A DNA stretch of 64,000 nucleotides from Euborellia annulipes (Eukaryota > Arthropoda > Insecta > Dermaptera > Anisolabididae): NCBI GenBank assembly GCA_023213315.1, contig JAKCPI010014840.1, forward strand, positions 1 to 64,000, in the 5' to 3' direction. The notes under the pieces are model-generated. The model saw only the letters and a list, made by a program, of their open reading frames with translations. It was not told where the DNA came from and did not search any database. The first letter of the stretch is position 1. Each line of letters starts with the position of its first letter. The translations under genes were made by a program, and so were the position numbers. Positions 10,035 to 21,595 of the stretch are shown here, piece by piece.

Positions 10035-11769
10035 ATATTCAATCATTAACTAATTTTATTATTTTTCCAAAATTCTGAATTTTTGTAATCTACTGAAATA
10101 AAATAATTTGGGTTGTTAAAATTTCTATTCTTTACTGTATACTAAATTCACTATCGATCCACTCTGGTCTGATTTAAATTATAAGCTACTTCAATTAGAT
10201 GCCAATCATAATTTAACTCATCTCTAGAAGGTAGCTAGCTCTTGTTTAACAAGAAGAATATTCCGACAACACTCCAAAGATCCCGGCCTTTGCTCATTAA
10301 TCTCTTAGGATATACGAACCCTTCATTTTAAGGATAATTTCAAAAGAAAAAAAAGATAAAGCATTTTTTTTTCTATTGAATAAAATAATAAAAACTAAAA
10401 ATAGATATTCTTTGGTTAACAATAAAACACCCTCCCGATATGTATTTAAAGGTAAAGGGTGAATGGTTTGGAGATGAAAAAAAGCAGTCGTCGTAAAAAA
10501 TTTACAACCCCGCAGAAACGGGGTTTAAAAGATTAGACGGATAAGACACGTACTATAGAAAGAGAGAGAGAGAGACCACATACGACAGACAAGCAAAGCA
10601 AAAAGGTCGGATGGACCAACGGAGATACTCCATCATTCGCCATCACTCTCTCCCTCTCTCCAGCCCTTTATAACAGAGAGCGAGTGAGTGACTTTATCGT
10701 AAAGGGAAAAACCTGATCAAATCCTAAACTCCTCTTTTAAATTCGATATTATACCCAATAGAGGAGCCTGCCTCTCTAAACGAACATTTTAAGAGTGTCA
10801 TTGTCATCAGATTTGTACAAAATTAAATTTGTATTCTTTTTTTTTTTTGCAGGTCTCTATAGAATTTTCATATTTTAATTGATACATTTCGATTTTATAT
10901 CTTGTCAAAAGGAAATTGATTTGTCGTTTCGTTATCGTAAAAACCGTATTGACATTTAACAAAATATTTATTTTATAACTCAAACTTAGCTTTATTTTTC
11001 TTCCCAATCGTGATACCAGGACATTGATGGTTGTTACTCTTCTTCTTTCCTAGCCTTATTTCCGCGGAATGGTTTTTTTGCGACTGGGAGAAATAGAACA
11101 GGCCGGCCCGTCGCACGGTCTGACGCATGTTGAAAATATAGAAGGAAGGGACAGATATGTAAAAGACAGAAGGACTGCCATCCACAAAAAGTGGGCCCCT
11201 TTGATGGTACTTACTATAATTTACTAAACTATACTCCCTTACTCGGTTTGATTGATTATGTTCAAGTTGTTAATTTTATATTTGAAGTACAAATGTATTT
11301 AAAGATGTGGTTCTATTGTTCAAAAACAAATTTCCGAAACTGCTTGTTGTCCCACTAAATAATTTATATCTCCAAATGGTATAGTTCACATATCGTCGAA
11401 AAAAAATCAAATTATCCGTTTCAAAATGACGGCCATTTTTTTTTTTTTAATTATTTTTATTTAAAAATTTTAATGGGCGCCATTTTGAAACGAATAATTT
11501 GATCATATTGATTTTGTTTCTTCCAAACTAGGAAAATAGTGAGTTCAGTTAAAAAATTCAACTCAATTGGTCGAATTGTTCTAGAGAATGAAAAAAAAAA
11601 TGACGGATATCTATCTGTTGAATGAATAGTTTCCGGATATATCCTTTTAGGAACTTTTTTCTTTATTTTGATTAATATAACCACTAAATCACTTATTACA
11701 ACACCCTGAATAAAAATCTTGTATTCAATTATTTAATATTTCTGTAGATGATCGAAATGATGTTGTATC
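10035..11769. other. Non-coding DNA with a GA/CT-rich island
   Basis: No supported gene. Between about 10430 and 10760 composition changes: mixed-complexity sequence with GA and CT tracts (GAGAGAGAGAGAG near 10560; CTCTCTCCCTCTCTCC near 10645), unlike the AT-rich surroundings and unlike any repeat seen here. It could be a regulatory element of the host gene, by composition only. Confidence 0.4.
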
Positions 11770-11777
11770 ATAGTCAA

Positions 11778-12037
11778 CAAGGGCGGTCCCAGAGGGGGGG
11801 GGGTCAAGGGGGTCGTGACCCCCCCCAAAATCTTTTTTTTTTAACATACACTTTTTTCCCACTCACTCTCCCATTCACACAATCTTTTCGGCAACTTAGG
11901 CCATTTAAGACTTAAACGATACTCATATTTGATTAATATATATTTATTGGGGTCCAGGCCCATTTATTTCTACTATAAAAAAAAAAAAAAAAACAGTGAC
12001 CCCCCCCCCCCAAAATGTAAGGCTAGGACCGCCCTTG
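11778..12037. mobile_element. 260-bp hAT MITE with perfect 8-bp target duplication
   Basis: Inverted termini CAAGGGCGGTCC on the left and GGACCGCCCTTG on the right are perfect. ATAGTCAA flanks both sides exactly (11770-11777 and 12038-12045). Sub-terminal runs of G and C can pair, extending the foldback. The interior contains the tail section of SINE family B (CAACTTAGGCCATTTAAGAC, GGGGTCCAGGC), probably a SINE inserted into the MITE. It is non-coding. Confidence 0.92.
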
Positions 12038-12152
12038 ATAGTCAACATGAAATCAATAGCTCGATTAATACATTTTTTTATTATAATCCAAGCAATTCAC
12101 CGATGGCACTAGTTGAAACATTCTTATATTTAAGTAAAATCATTTAATTAGA

Positions 12153-12752
12153 CTATAGATAAATAACACTAGGTTAAGTTTTTTTATTAAAGTGGAACTT
12201 TTATTTGATCGCCTCAAATTTTTTCGTTCCTCTATTAGCATGACGCGTTACAAGCCGATGACGTTAAAGACCGTTACACTACACGTAATGACGTCACATG
12301 CCATGACGACAAAAATAGGAAAGTTGAAATTTAATATATATGACGAATTATAAAAAATAATTGTGAGATTTAATTATTCAATTTTTAAATTGATAAAATA
12401 TAATTTTTAAAATAATTTAAAATGATTCAAATATTCGATTACTAAATAAATATTGTTCTCAGTTTTTAACACGCCTCTATTGATTTCCCATTTTACAATT
12501 ATTAAGTTAGGATTAAAAATGCTATTTTAATACCCTTAATTGAATAATTTTCTGAAAATTTTCAGTTAAACGCCTACGATCCGAAAAAAAAGTTTCACTT
12601 GCATCGTGGTTTCATAAAACCACTCGATGTTATTTTTTTAGCTTATGGCATTTCGACGTTATTATCTCATCTTCAGAGCTATGATTTAAACATTTTTGTC
12701 TAAAAATAAAAACCTTTTGAAACTTAACCTAGTGTTATTTATTTATCTATAA
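12153..12752. mobile_element. 600-bp TIR element
   Basis: Terminal inverted repeats of about 28 bp: AACACTAGGTTAAGTTT on the left and AACTTAACCTAGTGTT on the right, both extended by AGATAAAT/ATTTATCT. Most of the interior (12188-12640) is the reverse complement of 4372-4705. The interior also holds a motif on the minus strand near 12652-12690 (CTGAAGATGAG...GTCGAAATG) like those at Penelope-type termini. Superfamily not assigned. Confidence 0.7.
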
Positions 12753-12767
12753 TTAAATGAAAATTTC

Positions 12768-12908
12768 ATAAAAAGATGTTTCGCCATTCATTTCAATTGA
12801 TTGGTAGCCATTTAAAGTGAAATAAATTTTTATCGAATGGGATAGAATCCAAACGCTAACTCCTAACACAAGAGGCAAAAACTCCACCACTGTGCTACAG
12901 CCCAGGGG
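12768..12908 (-). repeat. tRNA-derived SINE (family A)
   Basis: Read on the minus strand: head GGGCTGTAGCACAGTGGTGG, then a TTGCCTCTTGTGTTAGGAG middle, then the TGGCTACCAATCAATTGAAA body. The GACCTTAAATAAA tail is missing. Confidence 0.75.
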
Positions 12909-14300
12909 CATTAATACATTTACATTTCAAATTTATTAATTTCATCAATCAACAACTTGAACGTCATCAATCTCACCTAGTAAGGGAACTACAAACACTG
13001 AAGAATTGATTAAACACCTGTCCAACATCCTTAACTTTAAACAACAGTTTTTAATTACCCAAATCAGTTCAGCTAATTAATTTCTCTTTTATTTTATTTA
13101 ATAATAAAAATAACTTCATGATTACGAACAAAAACCTCTTACCTTAATTATTTATTTATAAAAAAAAAAATCTTGATTTAATTTTTATTACAAAGAGTTA
13201 AAGAATAATTAAAATCCATTTATACTCTACATGTATATGCTAATACTTTTTTTTTTATCCCTAAACCCAATTTTATCGTTTCTTCTCTCTTTCTCTCTTT
13301 TTTTTTCCTCGGATTTTTTTTAAACTCAAGTTAATTAATAAATTTCTTTAGAAAATATTTTTTCTTTCTAACATTTTAAAGGCTTTGAAAATAATGTTAT
13401 CAGATTTCGATATACCCTTTCAAAGGGATTAATTAATTAAAAGACTCCTAAAGGATTAATTTTTTTTTAAGGCTTACTACAAATTGATGATGTCCAATAG
13501 AAAAAAGAGAAGAAAAAAAAAAATTTCACGCGTCGAACATATTTATGAACGAAAAAATTTGTTAAGCAAATCTCTTGAAACTTCAATGAATTTTTTTTTT
13601 TTTAATTATACTGATTTTAAATGAATTTGAAATCTGTAATAAAAAAAAATTAATTCTCTTTTTTCAAGAGTTGTTTTGATAAAATTTTAATAAAAACCTT
13701 AGTGATTTAATAGCCAATTGATTAAATTTTAACCAATTTATCGAGTACAAAAAGGGCAGGCCTATATTTTATTTATCATTTTTACAAAAATTTTTTTTAA
13801 AGATGTCCGAATCTCAAACGATTCATTGTTGTATAAAATGCTCTACTAGCCTTGACATTATTGAACCATGACGATGAGCCCACCGTAGAATGTATATTAA
13901 AAAGCTCAAGGTGCGCATCTCGAAAAGCCGTTAGAACACGTTTGACTACCGAGCTACTCGAGGCTGCAAGAGATGGCGTTAGTTTTTCCCATAGGATTTA
14001 TTCCATTTCATTTTAGAGTTTCCAGCTAATTAATTAAGGGTAGAAAATTAATTATTTTTTAACACAATGATTACTAATTTAATTATCTATAAGATATAGA
14101 GCGGATTTTTTAAAAATATCTTTTATTTTATGCGATTAATGATCTAAAAAAAAAATTTATTTTTCCTAAAATAAAAAAAAGGGCTTCTTAAATTGCTTTA
14201 ATTTTAAAAAAAATTGAGGTCGATAGCTTCAAAATTGTGGCCGCTGGAAACTCCCAAAATTAGCACCCCGAGACCTTGGTCATCTTTATTTGCTTTCTCT
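12909..14300. other. Non-coding AT-rich DNA
   Basis: No gene found. The block at about 13800-14000 is less AT-rich and lacks repeat hallmarks, but shows no convincing exon. Confidence 0.5.
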
Positions 14301-14303
14301 AAT

Positions 14304-14660
14304 TAAATATTTTTGAAGTCTTTCTCTGGAAAATTTTAAAGACTACTGGGCTGTAGCGCAGAGATATAGTTCTCGCTTTTTCTACCAGAGATCAGAATTC
14401 TCTTCTAGTTCCAAGAATTAAAATATTTCAATTGGCTACCAATTAATTTAGAAAAATAGGAACGTGGTCTAAAAGGCCTCAGACATTGACATTTAAATTT
14501 CATCCATTAAACGAATTGGAAACCAATAAAATAAGTAGAGTATATAATATTTTAATTCTTGGAACTAAAAGCGAATCCTGATCTCTAGTACAAGAGGCGA
14601 GACCTACTCCTCTGCGCTACACTCCAGAATTTTTCAGAGTATGACTTGAAAAATATTTAA
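14304..14660. repeat. Foldback built from two opposed SINE A copies
   Basis: The left arm contains GGGCTGTAGCGCAGAGATAT in + orientation. The right arm contains its inverted counterpart (CCTCTGCGCTACACTCCAG). The flanks also pair: AAATATTTTTGAAGTC-like on the left with GACTTGAAAAATATTT on the right. So a SINE and some flanking DNA were duplicated in inverted orientation, or a foldback captured the SINE. Confidence 0.7.
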
Positions 14661-14815
14661 TTAATAGAACTGACCAAGAAAATTTTGTGCTTTTTCAACT
14701 TTTTACTATTGAAATTTTGTATTTGGCTTTTTCACTTTACTAGAACGGGATGAGAGCTAGAGGTAAATAAAATAAAATGAAAAAAACCTTTTCTCATATT
14801 ATTATTTTTAATAGT

Positions 14816-14856
14816 CGACGTTTTGAGAATAAGTCACTCTCTTCTTCAAACTTTAT
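14816..14856 (-). repeat. Penelope-terminus-like motif (degenerate)
   Basis: On the minus strand: TTTGAAGAAGAGAGTGACTT then ATTCTCAAAACGTCG. This is a diverged version of the CTGAAGATGG...GAAACGT motif seen at several places in the window. Confidence 0.35.
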
Positions 14857-14869
14857 CTTTATTGGATAT

Positions 14870-15600
14870 CTTCTCCTAAACATCAATTCAGGAATAGAAA
14901 CTTTTTAACATAGAAGTCTATTATCTGATGTCGTTGATTTAAGAGGGATTTAATTAAATTATGAAAGGCGTGAATGCCGCATTAAATGTTGAGAATAAAA
15001 GAAAATTAAATAAGAAGAGTTTTATATTTATCTCGGATCTCTCATCCTCTTGTAAATAATTAAATAAATATTTTCCCTTAGGACGGAAGCCAAAACTTGG
15101 ATCATGAAACAAGAGCTTTATCCCTTCTCTAAAGGACATGATGAGTTTTAAGAGCTTTATGAAATTTCTTCGAGTGTGTCATTTAAATAAATAATTTTGC
15201 CGTTTGACATTGTTCAAATGCAATTATTCTTATCCTTGGAACAAGGACGAACCCAATCTCAAAAGGTATTCTGATTAACACATTCTCTACGTACCGAAAT
15301 TAAATACCGCCACTAAGAGAGGGATTTGTTTTCGATCCACTTCATTCTACTGTACTAATATATTTGAATAAGGGCTAGAGTTTAATCTACGATTTCGTGA
15401 ATAGAACATTAGCTTCATTAATTAATAAATTCTTCTACAGATGTAAAAAGATTTTTCTGTAAATTGATTAAGAATTTTTTTTTACTTCTATCATTTTTTA
15501 ACTATTAGGCCTACTGTTTTCAAAATCGTCTAAAAATTCAAATTTTCATCATAATCTTGTTTTAAAGTGGACGACATGATGTAATATTAAATGGTTTTTT
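14870..15600. other. Non-coding AT-rich DNA
   Basis: Nothing supported as a gene or repeat. Confidence 0.5.
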
Positions 15601-15604
15601 TTTT

Positions 15605-15720
15605 CATTAAGGTCTTTTTCGGCAACGAAGGCCATTTAGAACCCGTCTCTGTTTATTTCAATTCGTAATGATGGCACCGAGAGTCGAACCACGGCCGAGG
15701 TGTTCTCAGAATGTCCTAAG
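15605..15720 (-). repeat. SINE A tail and diverged head
   Basis: TTAAGGTCTTTTTCGGCAAC and GGCCATTTAGAACCCGTCTC are the reverse complement of the family A tail. A diverged tRNA-like part (GAGTCGAACCACGGCCG) follows. A long chance open frame runs through it at 15668-16198 but has no family resemblance. Confidence 0.55.
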
Positions 15721-16505
15721 GCGGATGTTTGATTTAGTAAATATTAATTTTATGAATTTCCTTCACGGGCCCAGATGTGATATAGGCCTATATAATTTAT
15801 TATTTATTAATCAAATAAAATTTTTTAGTTCGAAACGTCTCCTCCGGCATTTGTCATCCAAATTTTTGCTGCACCTGTACTTGCTCTTCCTTATTTATAA
15901 CATCAACAGGGCCCTCGGGCCTTGGTTACCGTGCTGGCTATTTGTACCAAGGATCACAACTTCTCTCCAAATCATGGAAATAAAATTTTTTTTGATATTA
16001 CAATTTGATGTACCTTTCTTTGTTGTAGAAATTAGTTTTTCCTTATTGGAAGTTAGGCATTTCAAATTGGCTAATAATTTCAAAGAAAATTTTAAGAACT
16101 GCCCAAGCGAGGTTTTTTCCAGAAGATTTCTTGTTCAACTAATCAAATTAAATCAAATTGATTATTTAATAAACAAAAATGAACCTTTACAACAATGAAG
16201 AAATTTTTTGGCTCAGCAAAGTGTAAATTTTAGATAATTATTTTCCTACCAACTAACAAAAGGTTTAATAATATTTTTTATATATAGGCCTATACACATT
16301 AAATTCCACCTCTTGACTCGAAGTGGATGTTTGTTCCGAGTCAATAGGATTTTATAAATTGAAAAAAAAAAAAAAAAAAAAAAAAAATGGATCAGATATA
16401 TAGGTATATATATAAAGAGTGAATTCGACTCAACTCACGAGCGCTATCTATAATGCCCCACAGCGCATAATGTTATTTTCATCAATTTTTTCTCTCTTTC
16501 AAACC
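15721..16505. other. Non-coding AT-rich DNA with poly-A
   Basis: No gene supported. Contains a 27-bp A run near 16361-16387 and a small imperfect hairpin, TGACTCGAAGTGG...GAGTCA, near 16313-16345. Confidence 0.45.
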
Positions 16506-16509
16506 ACAC

Positions 16510-16672
<163 letters not shown>

Positions 16673-17866
16673 TATTTATACAGTGAAAGAGAACTCAGGT
16701 GAAAATTAAATTGTCGAACGACGTCATGACGCCTGACGTGCCCCCCCCCCATCACACGTCTCTCTCTCTCACTCTCTTTCTCACTCTTGGAATTGAATTA
16801 AAACTAACAAAAAAAAAAAAACTTATCGAAAATCATTATATAGCTCTGCTAGTACCATTCTTAAAATTTAATTTTAATGATGTCATGTTCCTTTGAGGTC
16901 TTTTTTAATCTAAGGGTCAGTGGTTTGGTTTGAGCTCTTCAATAAATTATTATGAAAATCAATATCAATATTGACCTAAATGACAAAAGCATCTATTCTA
17001 CTTTATTTTCAACTGAAAAAATCTTTTAGTTTTCTATTTTAATAGTTTTTTATGTAAAGACTTCGTAGACAAATGCGGATGTTTGTTGCTGGAAGAATGT
17101 CATTATATTTTATTATATTTTTCTCGACTTTAATCAATCATTTTTTGAAAATGAGAGAGTGATAGCACTGGCACTACATTCAATAAGTCTCTTTGATAGA
17201 TCGATTAAAATACTAGGAAAGTGAATTTTATTTCAATATAATCCCTCTTGATATTCAGACATTTATCATGAGCTCTTGAAAGCCATCAGCGAAATTCGAA
17301 ATCTCTTCTCACCCCCCCCCTCCCCCCTCCTCCTCGCCCCCCAGTCAACGATTGACCAGACATTTGTTGAATTGCTGAATTATACACTGCTTTAGAGAGG
17401 GAATGATGGACCATTCATTCTATTGATTGCTTTAATATTTTTAAAAAGAATCTCGTTTGTCTTTTTTTTATAAAAACAAAAAGTTCTCGACTTTAATCGT
17501 GTGTAGTGTGCAACGATAATATATTCGTTTTTTTTTCTCACATTCTTACATAAATGTTGCATTATCTCTAATCACATGTTTCTTTATAATTCTGTTAATT
17601 ATCTAAAATTAAAAAACAAAAACAAATGCAATACCTTTGATTTCACGTTGTCAGTTTAGTTCATTTCATATTTTACTCTATAAAGTGCTTCTAAGAATGC
17701 CAACAATTCTATAACAAATTTTTTGAGGAGGTTTTATAGCTATTATTATTTATTAGTTAAATTCAGGCCATTGAACAGTAATAATACTTTACTCTACCTC
17801 TCCATCCAAGTGTATCGCATCAATAGCTTGATGATAAATTGGCATTAGCCTGGCTTTCTAGTTGAT
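16673..17866. other. Non-coding DNA, C-rich run at 17312-17342
   Basis: No gene seen. The C-rich stretch near 17312-17342 and the C run near 16741 are isolated. Confidence 0.45.
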
Positions 17867-18064
17867 GAATAAAATAGGGTCCGACCGAAACAAGATTTTC
17901 AGCCGAAACCGAAACCGAAACCGAATATTCGGCCTCAACCTTAGTTTCGGCCGAAACCGTAACCGAAACCGAAACTTGTATTTCCTATAAAAATTTTTTT
18001 TCATTTTACTTTTTTTTTTTTTTTTTTTTTTTGAATTTTTTTTCCCTCCCGTGAAAATCATTTT

Positions 18065-18495
18065 ACCTTTTGACGTGACAACGTCTTACAAATCATGTTA
18101 GAGGGGCATGCACGAAAAAGTTTATTGGCTTGAATAACTCCTCTGTCTTAAGAGGTATAATTATGAGAAATATACGGTTAGGAAGTTTGAGTTTTCAGCT
18201 AAAGATTTCACCATTTATTTTTTTCCTATCATTTTATTTTACCGCGCTGCGGTAAATTCTAATTTGAAAGTTTAAACCCCTATAGATTCTGAACGGCTAA
18301 TCAGATCAGACTAAATGAGATGTCATTTAGAGCAGAAAGATAACTTCTAATAGAACAAATAAAAAAATCCCGAGTAATTAACTCCAAAATTGGTTTTTTT
18401 CTCGAAAAACCTCATTTTTTAGGCAAAAAAAATATCGATAAATAGCCCTACTTGTGCAACGCCTAGCTACTTGACCATAAAAGCTACATTAAATC
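18065..18495 (+). repeat. Dispersed repeat shared with 37851-38310
   Basis: Reverse-complement homology over about 430 bp with 37851-38310, for example CTACTTGACCATAAAAGCTA here and TAGCTTTTATGGTCAAGTAG there. It includes the small palindrome TTTACCGCGCTGCGGTAAA. It has the look of a separate transposable unit inside the hAT-like element, or of shared interior sequence. Confidence 0.8.
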
Positions 18496-18761
18496 TAAAG
18501 AAGTTTTAGAAAGAGTGGTTCAATACCCCCAGGGCTTTTTTTCTTTTTTTTTGATATGACGTCATTTTACCGCATGAGAGCACTCGGCGGGATTTCGTTT
18601 TTCGAAATTTTAAACCCCTGTAGATTCCGAACGGCTAATCAGATCAGACTAAATGAGATGTCATTTAGAGCAGAAAGATAACTTCTAATAGAACAAATAA
18701 AAAAATCCCGAGTAATTAACTCCAAAATTAATTTTTTTTCGAAAAACCTCATTTTTTAAGC
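18265..18761 (+). repeat. Internal direct duplication (two units of about 158 bp)
   Basis: The units at 18265-18424 and 18604-18761 share long identical runs such as GAACGGCTAATCAGATCAGA and AATCCCGAGTAATTAACTCC, with few differences. Confidence 0.85.
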
Positions 18762-19304
18762 ATAAGTCGCCCTTAATGGATAAAAAAAAGCCACACCTGT
18801 CATATATTGTTTCAATGAAAATGTTTGAACATGTTTATTTATGAAAACAAACTACTAGTAAAAAAAAAAAAAAAACAACACTTTCTCTCTTTATATTTCA
18901 ATATAGGTAAGAGAAAAATTTTTTTTTTTTTGAAATCAAGCAAAAGACGTCACGTTAAAAAGCCACCGGCTGTGTAGAAGACACAGCTAACACCTAATTT
19001 TTTTTTTTAGGGAGACTAAAATTTGTTTCTCCCTCAAGTGCAAATTATTTGACCTTTTTTTTTTTTTTGGATGCGAGTCTCATCCCATTTTTTCAGACTC
19101 TGGTTTCGGCCGGCCGAAAGGTTCGGCCACTTTTTGGCCGAAACCGAAACTACGGCCGAAACCATGATTTTTGGCCGAAACTGGCCGAAACCGTAACCGA
19201 AACCGAATATTCGGTCGGTTCCTAGAATAAAATAATCATAGCTGTTCTTTTTCACCATAACATACATTAAGTCCTTTGAAATTAAAAAGATTTTTGTCTG
19301 TTCG

Positions 19305-19455
19305 GAGTAGTGGCTGTGAGATGTTTAGATGGATAATTATGGGCAGGAGCAGCCAATAAAAAAACTATGCGGGTTCCAATTTAAGTTCTTTTTATTTAAG
19401 AACGAATATGGTATTTTTATTGGCTGCTCCTGCTCATAATTATCCGTCTAAAAAG
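19305..19455. repeat. Foldback of Penelope-associated terminal sequence
   Basis: GGATAATTATGGGCAGGAGC (left) pairs with GCTCCTGCTCATAATTATCC (right) around a loop of about 55 bp. The left arm type recurs at 19520-19560 and 45645-45690, each time followed by the GAC-TTTCGG/CAG-TTCTTTTA motif region. Confidence 0.75.
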
Positions 19456-19581
19456 ATTTTTTTTTTTAGAAATATTACAATACTTATTTACAATTATCTT
19501 TTAATTTTTCTTAAAATAAATAGAGATGGATAATTGTGGAAAAAACAGCTAATAAATAGAATGTGAATGTAAACACTTGAG

Positions 19582-19616
19582 ACATTTCAGTTCTTTTATT
19601 TAAGAGCCATCTTCAG
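19582..19616 (-). ncRNA. Hammerhead-like Penelope-terminus motif
   Basis: Minus strand: CTGAAGATGGCTCTTAAATA then AAAGAACTGAAATGTC. The box CTGAAGA, a possible short stem and GAAAT replace the CTGATGA...GAAAC form seen at 62227-62257. Confidence 0.35.
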
Positions 19617-19644
19617 TTCTTAGAATTATTCGGTTAGGTTCGGT

Positions 19645-19848
19645 TGAAGTGGCCGTTCTCAGAGAGGGAACACACTTAGACCAATTAGGCCCTTTGTGAT
19701 ACCACTGTGGGGCTATCCCCCTCTCCTACCCCAAGAGGAGACTTTGGCAGGATGTTTGAATTATTTGCGGCAAGCTGGATTCGAACCCGAGTCGTGTTGA
19801 GACTTCGGCCTCCGTAATCCTCAGCTTAGCCATTTCCTCCTCGATTAT
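19645..19848 (-). repeat. tRNA-derived SINE (family D)
   Basis: On the minus strand an A-box-like TGGCTAAGCTGAGG is followed by a perfect B box in ACTCGGGTTCGAATCCAGC. A CORE-like body (CCCCACAGTGGTATCACAAA) leads to GTGTTCCCTCTCTGAGAACG. A related copy lies near 61965-62205. Confidence 0.65.
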
Positions 19849-21470
19849 TCGGTTAAGGTGTTCGCCATTTTTAATCACAAGCTGTTTATCTTCAATAGTT
19901 CATTGGCCTTTCATTTAGTGTTTTAAATATTTGAATGATAAGACGAGAGGTAGACAAGGATTCAAGTTTTCGTTCATTTAATACGAAGGGTTCATTGAGG
20001 CATGAACTCTATCCTGCTCCCGAAATGGCGTTTTACTATTTTCTCTCTCTCTCTCAACAATTTTGAAAACGTTTTTACCTTCTCTTGAAATATATGATAA
20101 AATCACACTTGTACGAAAGTAGAATATTTAATAACATAAATAAAAAATCAAAATTGAGAGGCGGATGTTGTTTCTAATTTAATTGAGTCCCTTGTCTATG
20201 TGATTTTGCAAAGTCCAGAGAGAGAGAGAGAGAGAGGGAGTAAATGGACCTCTTTCTCTTTCGGAGGTGTGTGGGTGGATAGAAGGTGGTTGGGTGAGTG
20301 GCCTATGCTCTCATTTCTAGGGGGCGTTAAGACCCTCGCTCTCTCTCTCTCTCCAAGGCTCCAAGGGTTGGTTGGACGTCGTATAATCCCGTTTCCACTT
20401 GGTCGCAAGGCCAGTCGCACAACATCTCCTTTAATTAACGCATTTCTCTCGCGGATTAAATGGTATAACACAGATAGCGAAGAAGAACAGAGAGTCAAGA
20501 GAGAGAGAGAGAGAGAGAGAGCTTTTTCATTAATTGCAACCATCCTCTCTCTCTCCTTTCCCTTTTTCAATGAAACGTTTTTATTTCCTTTTAATGATTA
20601 ACATACACTATAAACTTTTAAAACCTTAAATTATCTCGTTTAAATCAAAATTGTATTTATCGAATAATAGTGTACCGTTTATTTTTGTACTTGAGAATAC
20701 ACGAATTGAATAATTATTTCCTCTTTTGTCAAAGCTTTTTTTTATTTTATTTATAACAAAAGCAAGGGAAAATAATTATTTTTTTTCCTCGAGATAATAA
20801 ATCACGTGATCATTGATACCAAAAGAAATTATTTATGATTTTTTTTTTTCTTATTTATTTATTTATTTTTTTTTTTTTTTTGTATGGCTGACTTGACTGG
20901 AGATGGATACTGTTATCTATTTCATTTTTTTCACGCTCTTTCTTTTCTATTTTTTTCCTCTCTCTCTCTCTCTCTGTATATCATTTCACAGAGAGAGAAG
21001 GAAACCCCAAAGAGATGCTTTTGATCAGATCGAAATTGCCTTTCTCTCTCTCTCTCTTTCTCTCTTATCATTGATTTGTTGAGGTCTGTCTGATGAATTT
21101 CACAGGGTGAGGGGCAATTTCATTCCAAGACGCCTTCAAATAGAATTTCAACTGATATGTGCAGAGATGGAAAGCATCAGATATCAAGAATCAAAGATAA
21201 ATGACGTTAGACATGCGTTTTTCCATGGCAATTATTTAATAAATCATATTTCGAAAAGAAAAAAAGATATTAAATTAATCTTCTCTTTCATTTCTTTCTA
21301 CTCTTCTCTTTCTTTCATACGTTATTTTTTATTTAAATTAAAATATTAAATAATCACCTTTTGCTTAATTGCGTTATTTGTATTAAATTTATCTGGCCCC
21401 GGGATCATTAAAACGAACACGTTGAAAATATTTTTCTTTCATTAAAATTTTTCCAACAACTACATTCATC
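19849..21470. other. Non-coding DNA with a GA/CT-rich island at 20210-20560
   Basis: No gene supported. Between 20210 and 20560 sequence of higher complexity carries repeated (GA)n and (CT)n tracts on both strands. Two long overlapping frames on opposite strands (20196-20601) are by-products of these tracts. More CT tracts lie at 20959-20977 and 21043-21064. Confidence 0.45.
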
Positions 21471-21474
21471 ATCA

Positions 21475-21595
21475 TATGGCGACCTCTTAAATTGTACCCG
21501 GAGTCTCGGGTTCGCTTCCCGAGAGTGAGGAAATTAATTGGCTACCATTTGATGGGGTCTAAATGGCCTTAGAAAAATAAATAAATTAATTTACT
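21475..21595 (+). repeat. SINE A fragment
   Basis: B-box-like CTCGGGTTCGCTTCCCGAGA, then ATTGGCTACCATTTGATG and GGGGTCTAAATGGCCTTAGA, matching the body and tail of family A. The head is diverged and the final tail is shortened. Confidence 0.65.

Larger units (their letters stand above)
17875..19224. mobile_element. 1350-bp hAT-like element with CCGAAA-rich ends
   Basis: The exact 8-bp direct repeat GAATAAAA flanks it (17867-17874 and 19225-19232). Inverted ends are TAGGGTCCGACCGAA on the left and TTCGGTCGGTTCCTA on the right. Sub-terminal blocks are made of CCGAAAC and CGGCCGAAA words in both orientations (17880-17970 and 19098-19216), a likely transposase-binding arrangement. The interior has no transposase. 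It carries a segment present elsewhere (37851-38310) and an internal direct duplication. Confidence 0.88.

Noticed and set aside
15668..16198. A 176-codon open frame
   Set aside because: It starts inside a reverse SINE A fragment, has AT-driven composition and shows no domain. The length is plausible by chance in 64 kb.
20196..20601. Two long overlapping frames on opposite strands
   Set aside because: Both are kept open by GA/CT tracts (serine-leucine and arginine-glutamate repeats) and have no protein-like core.
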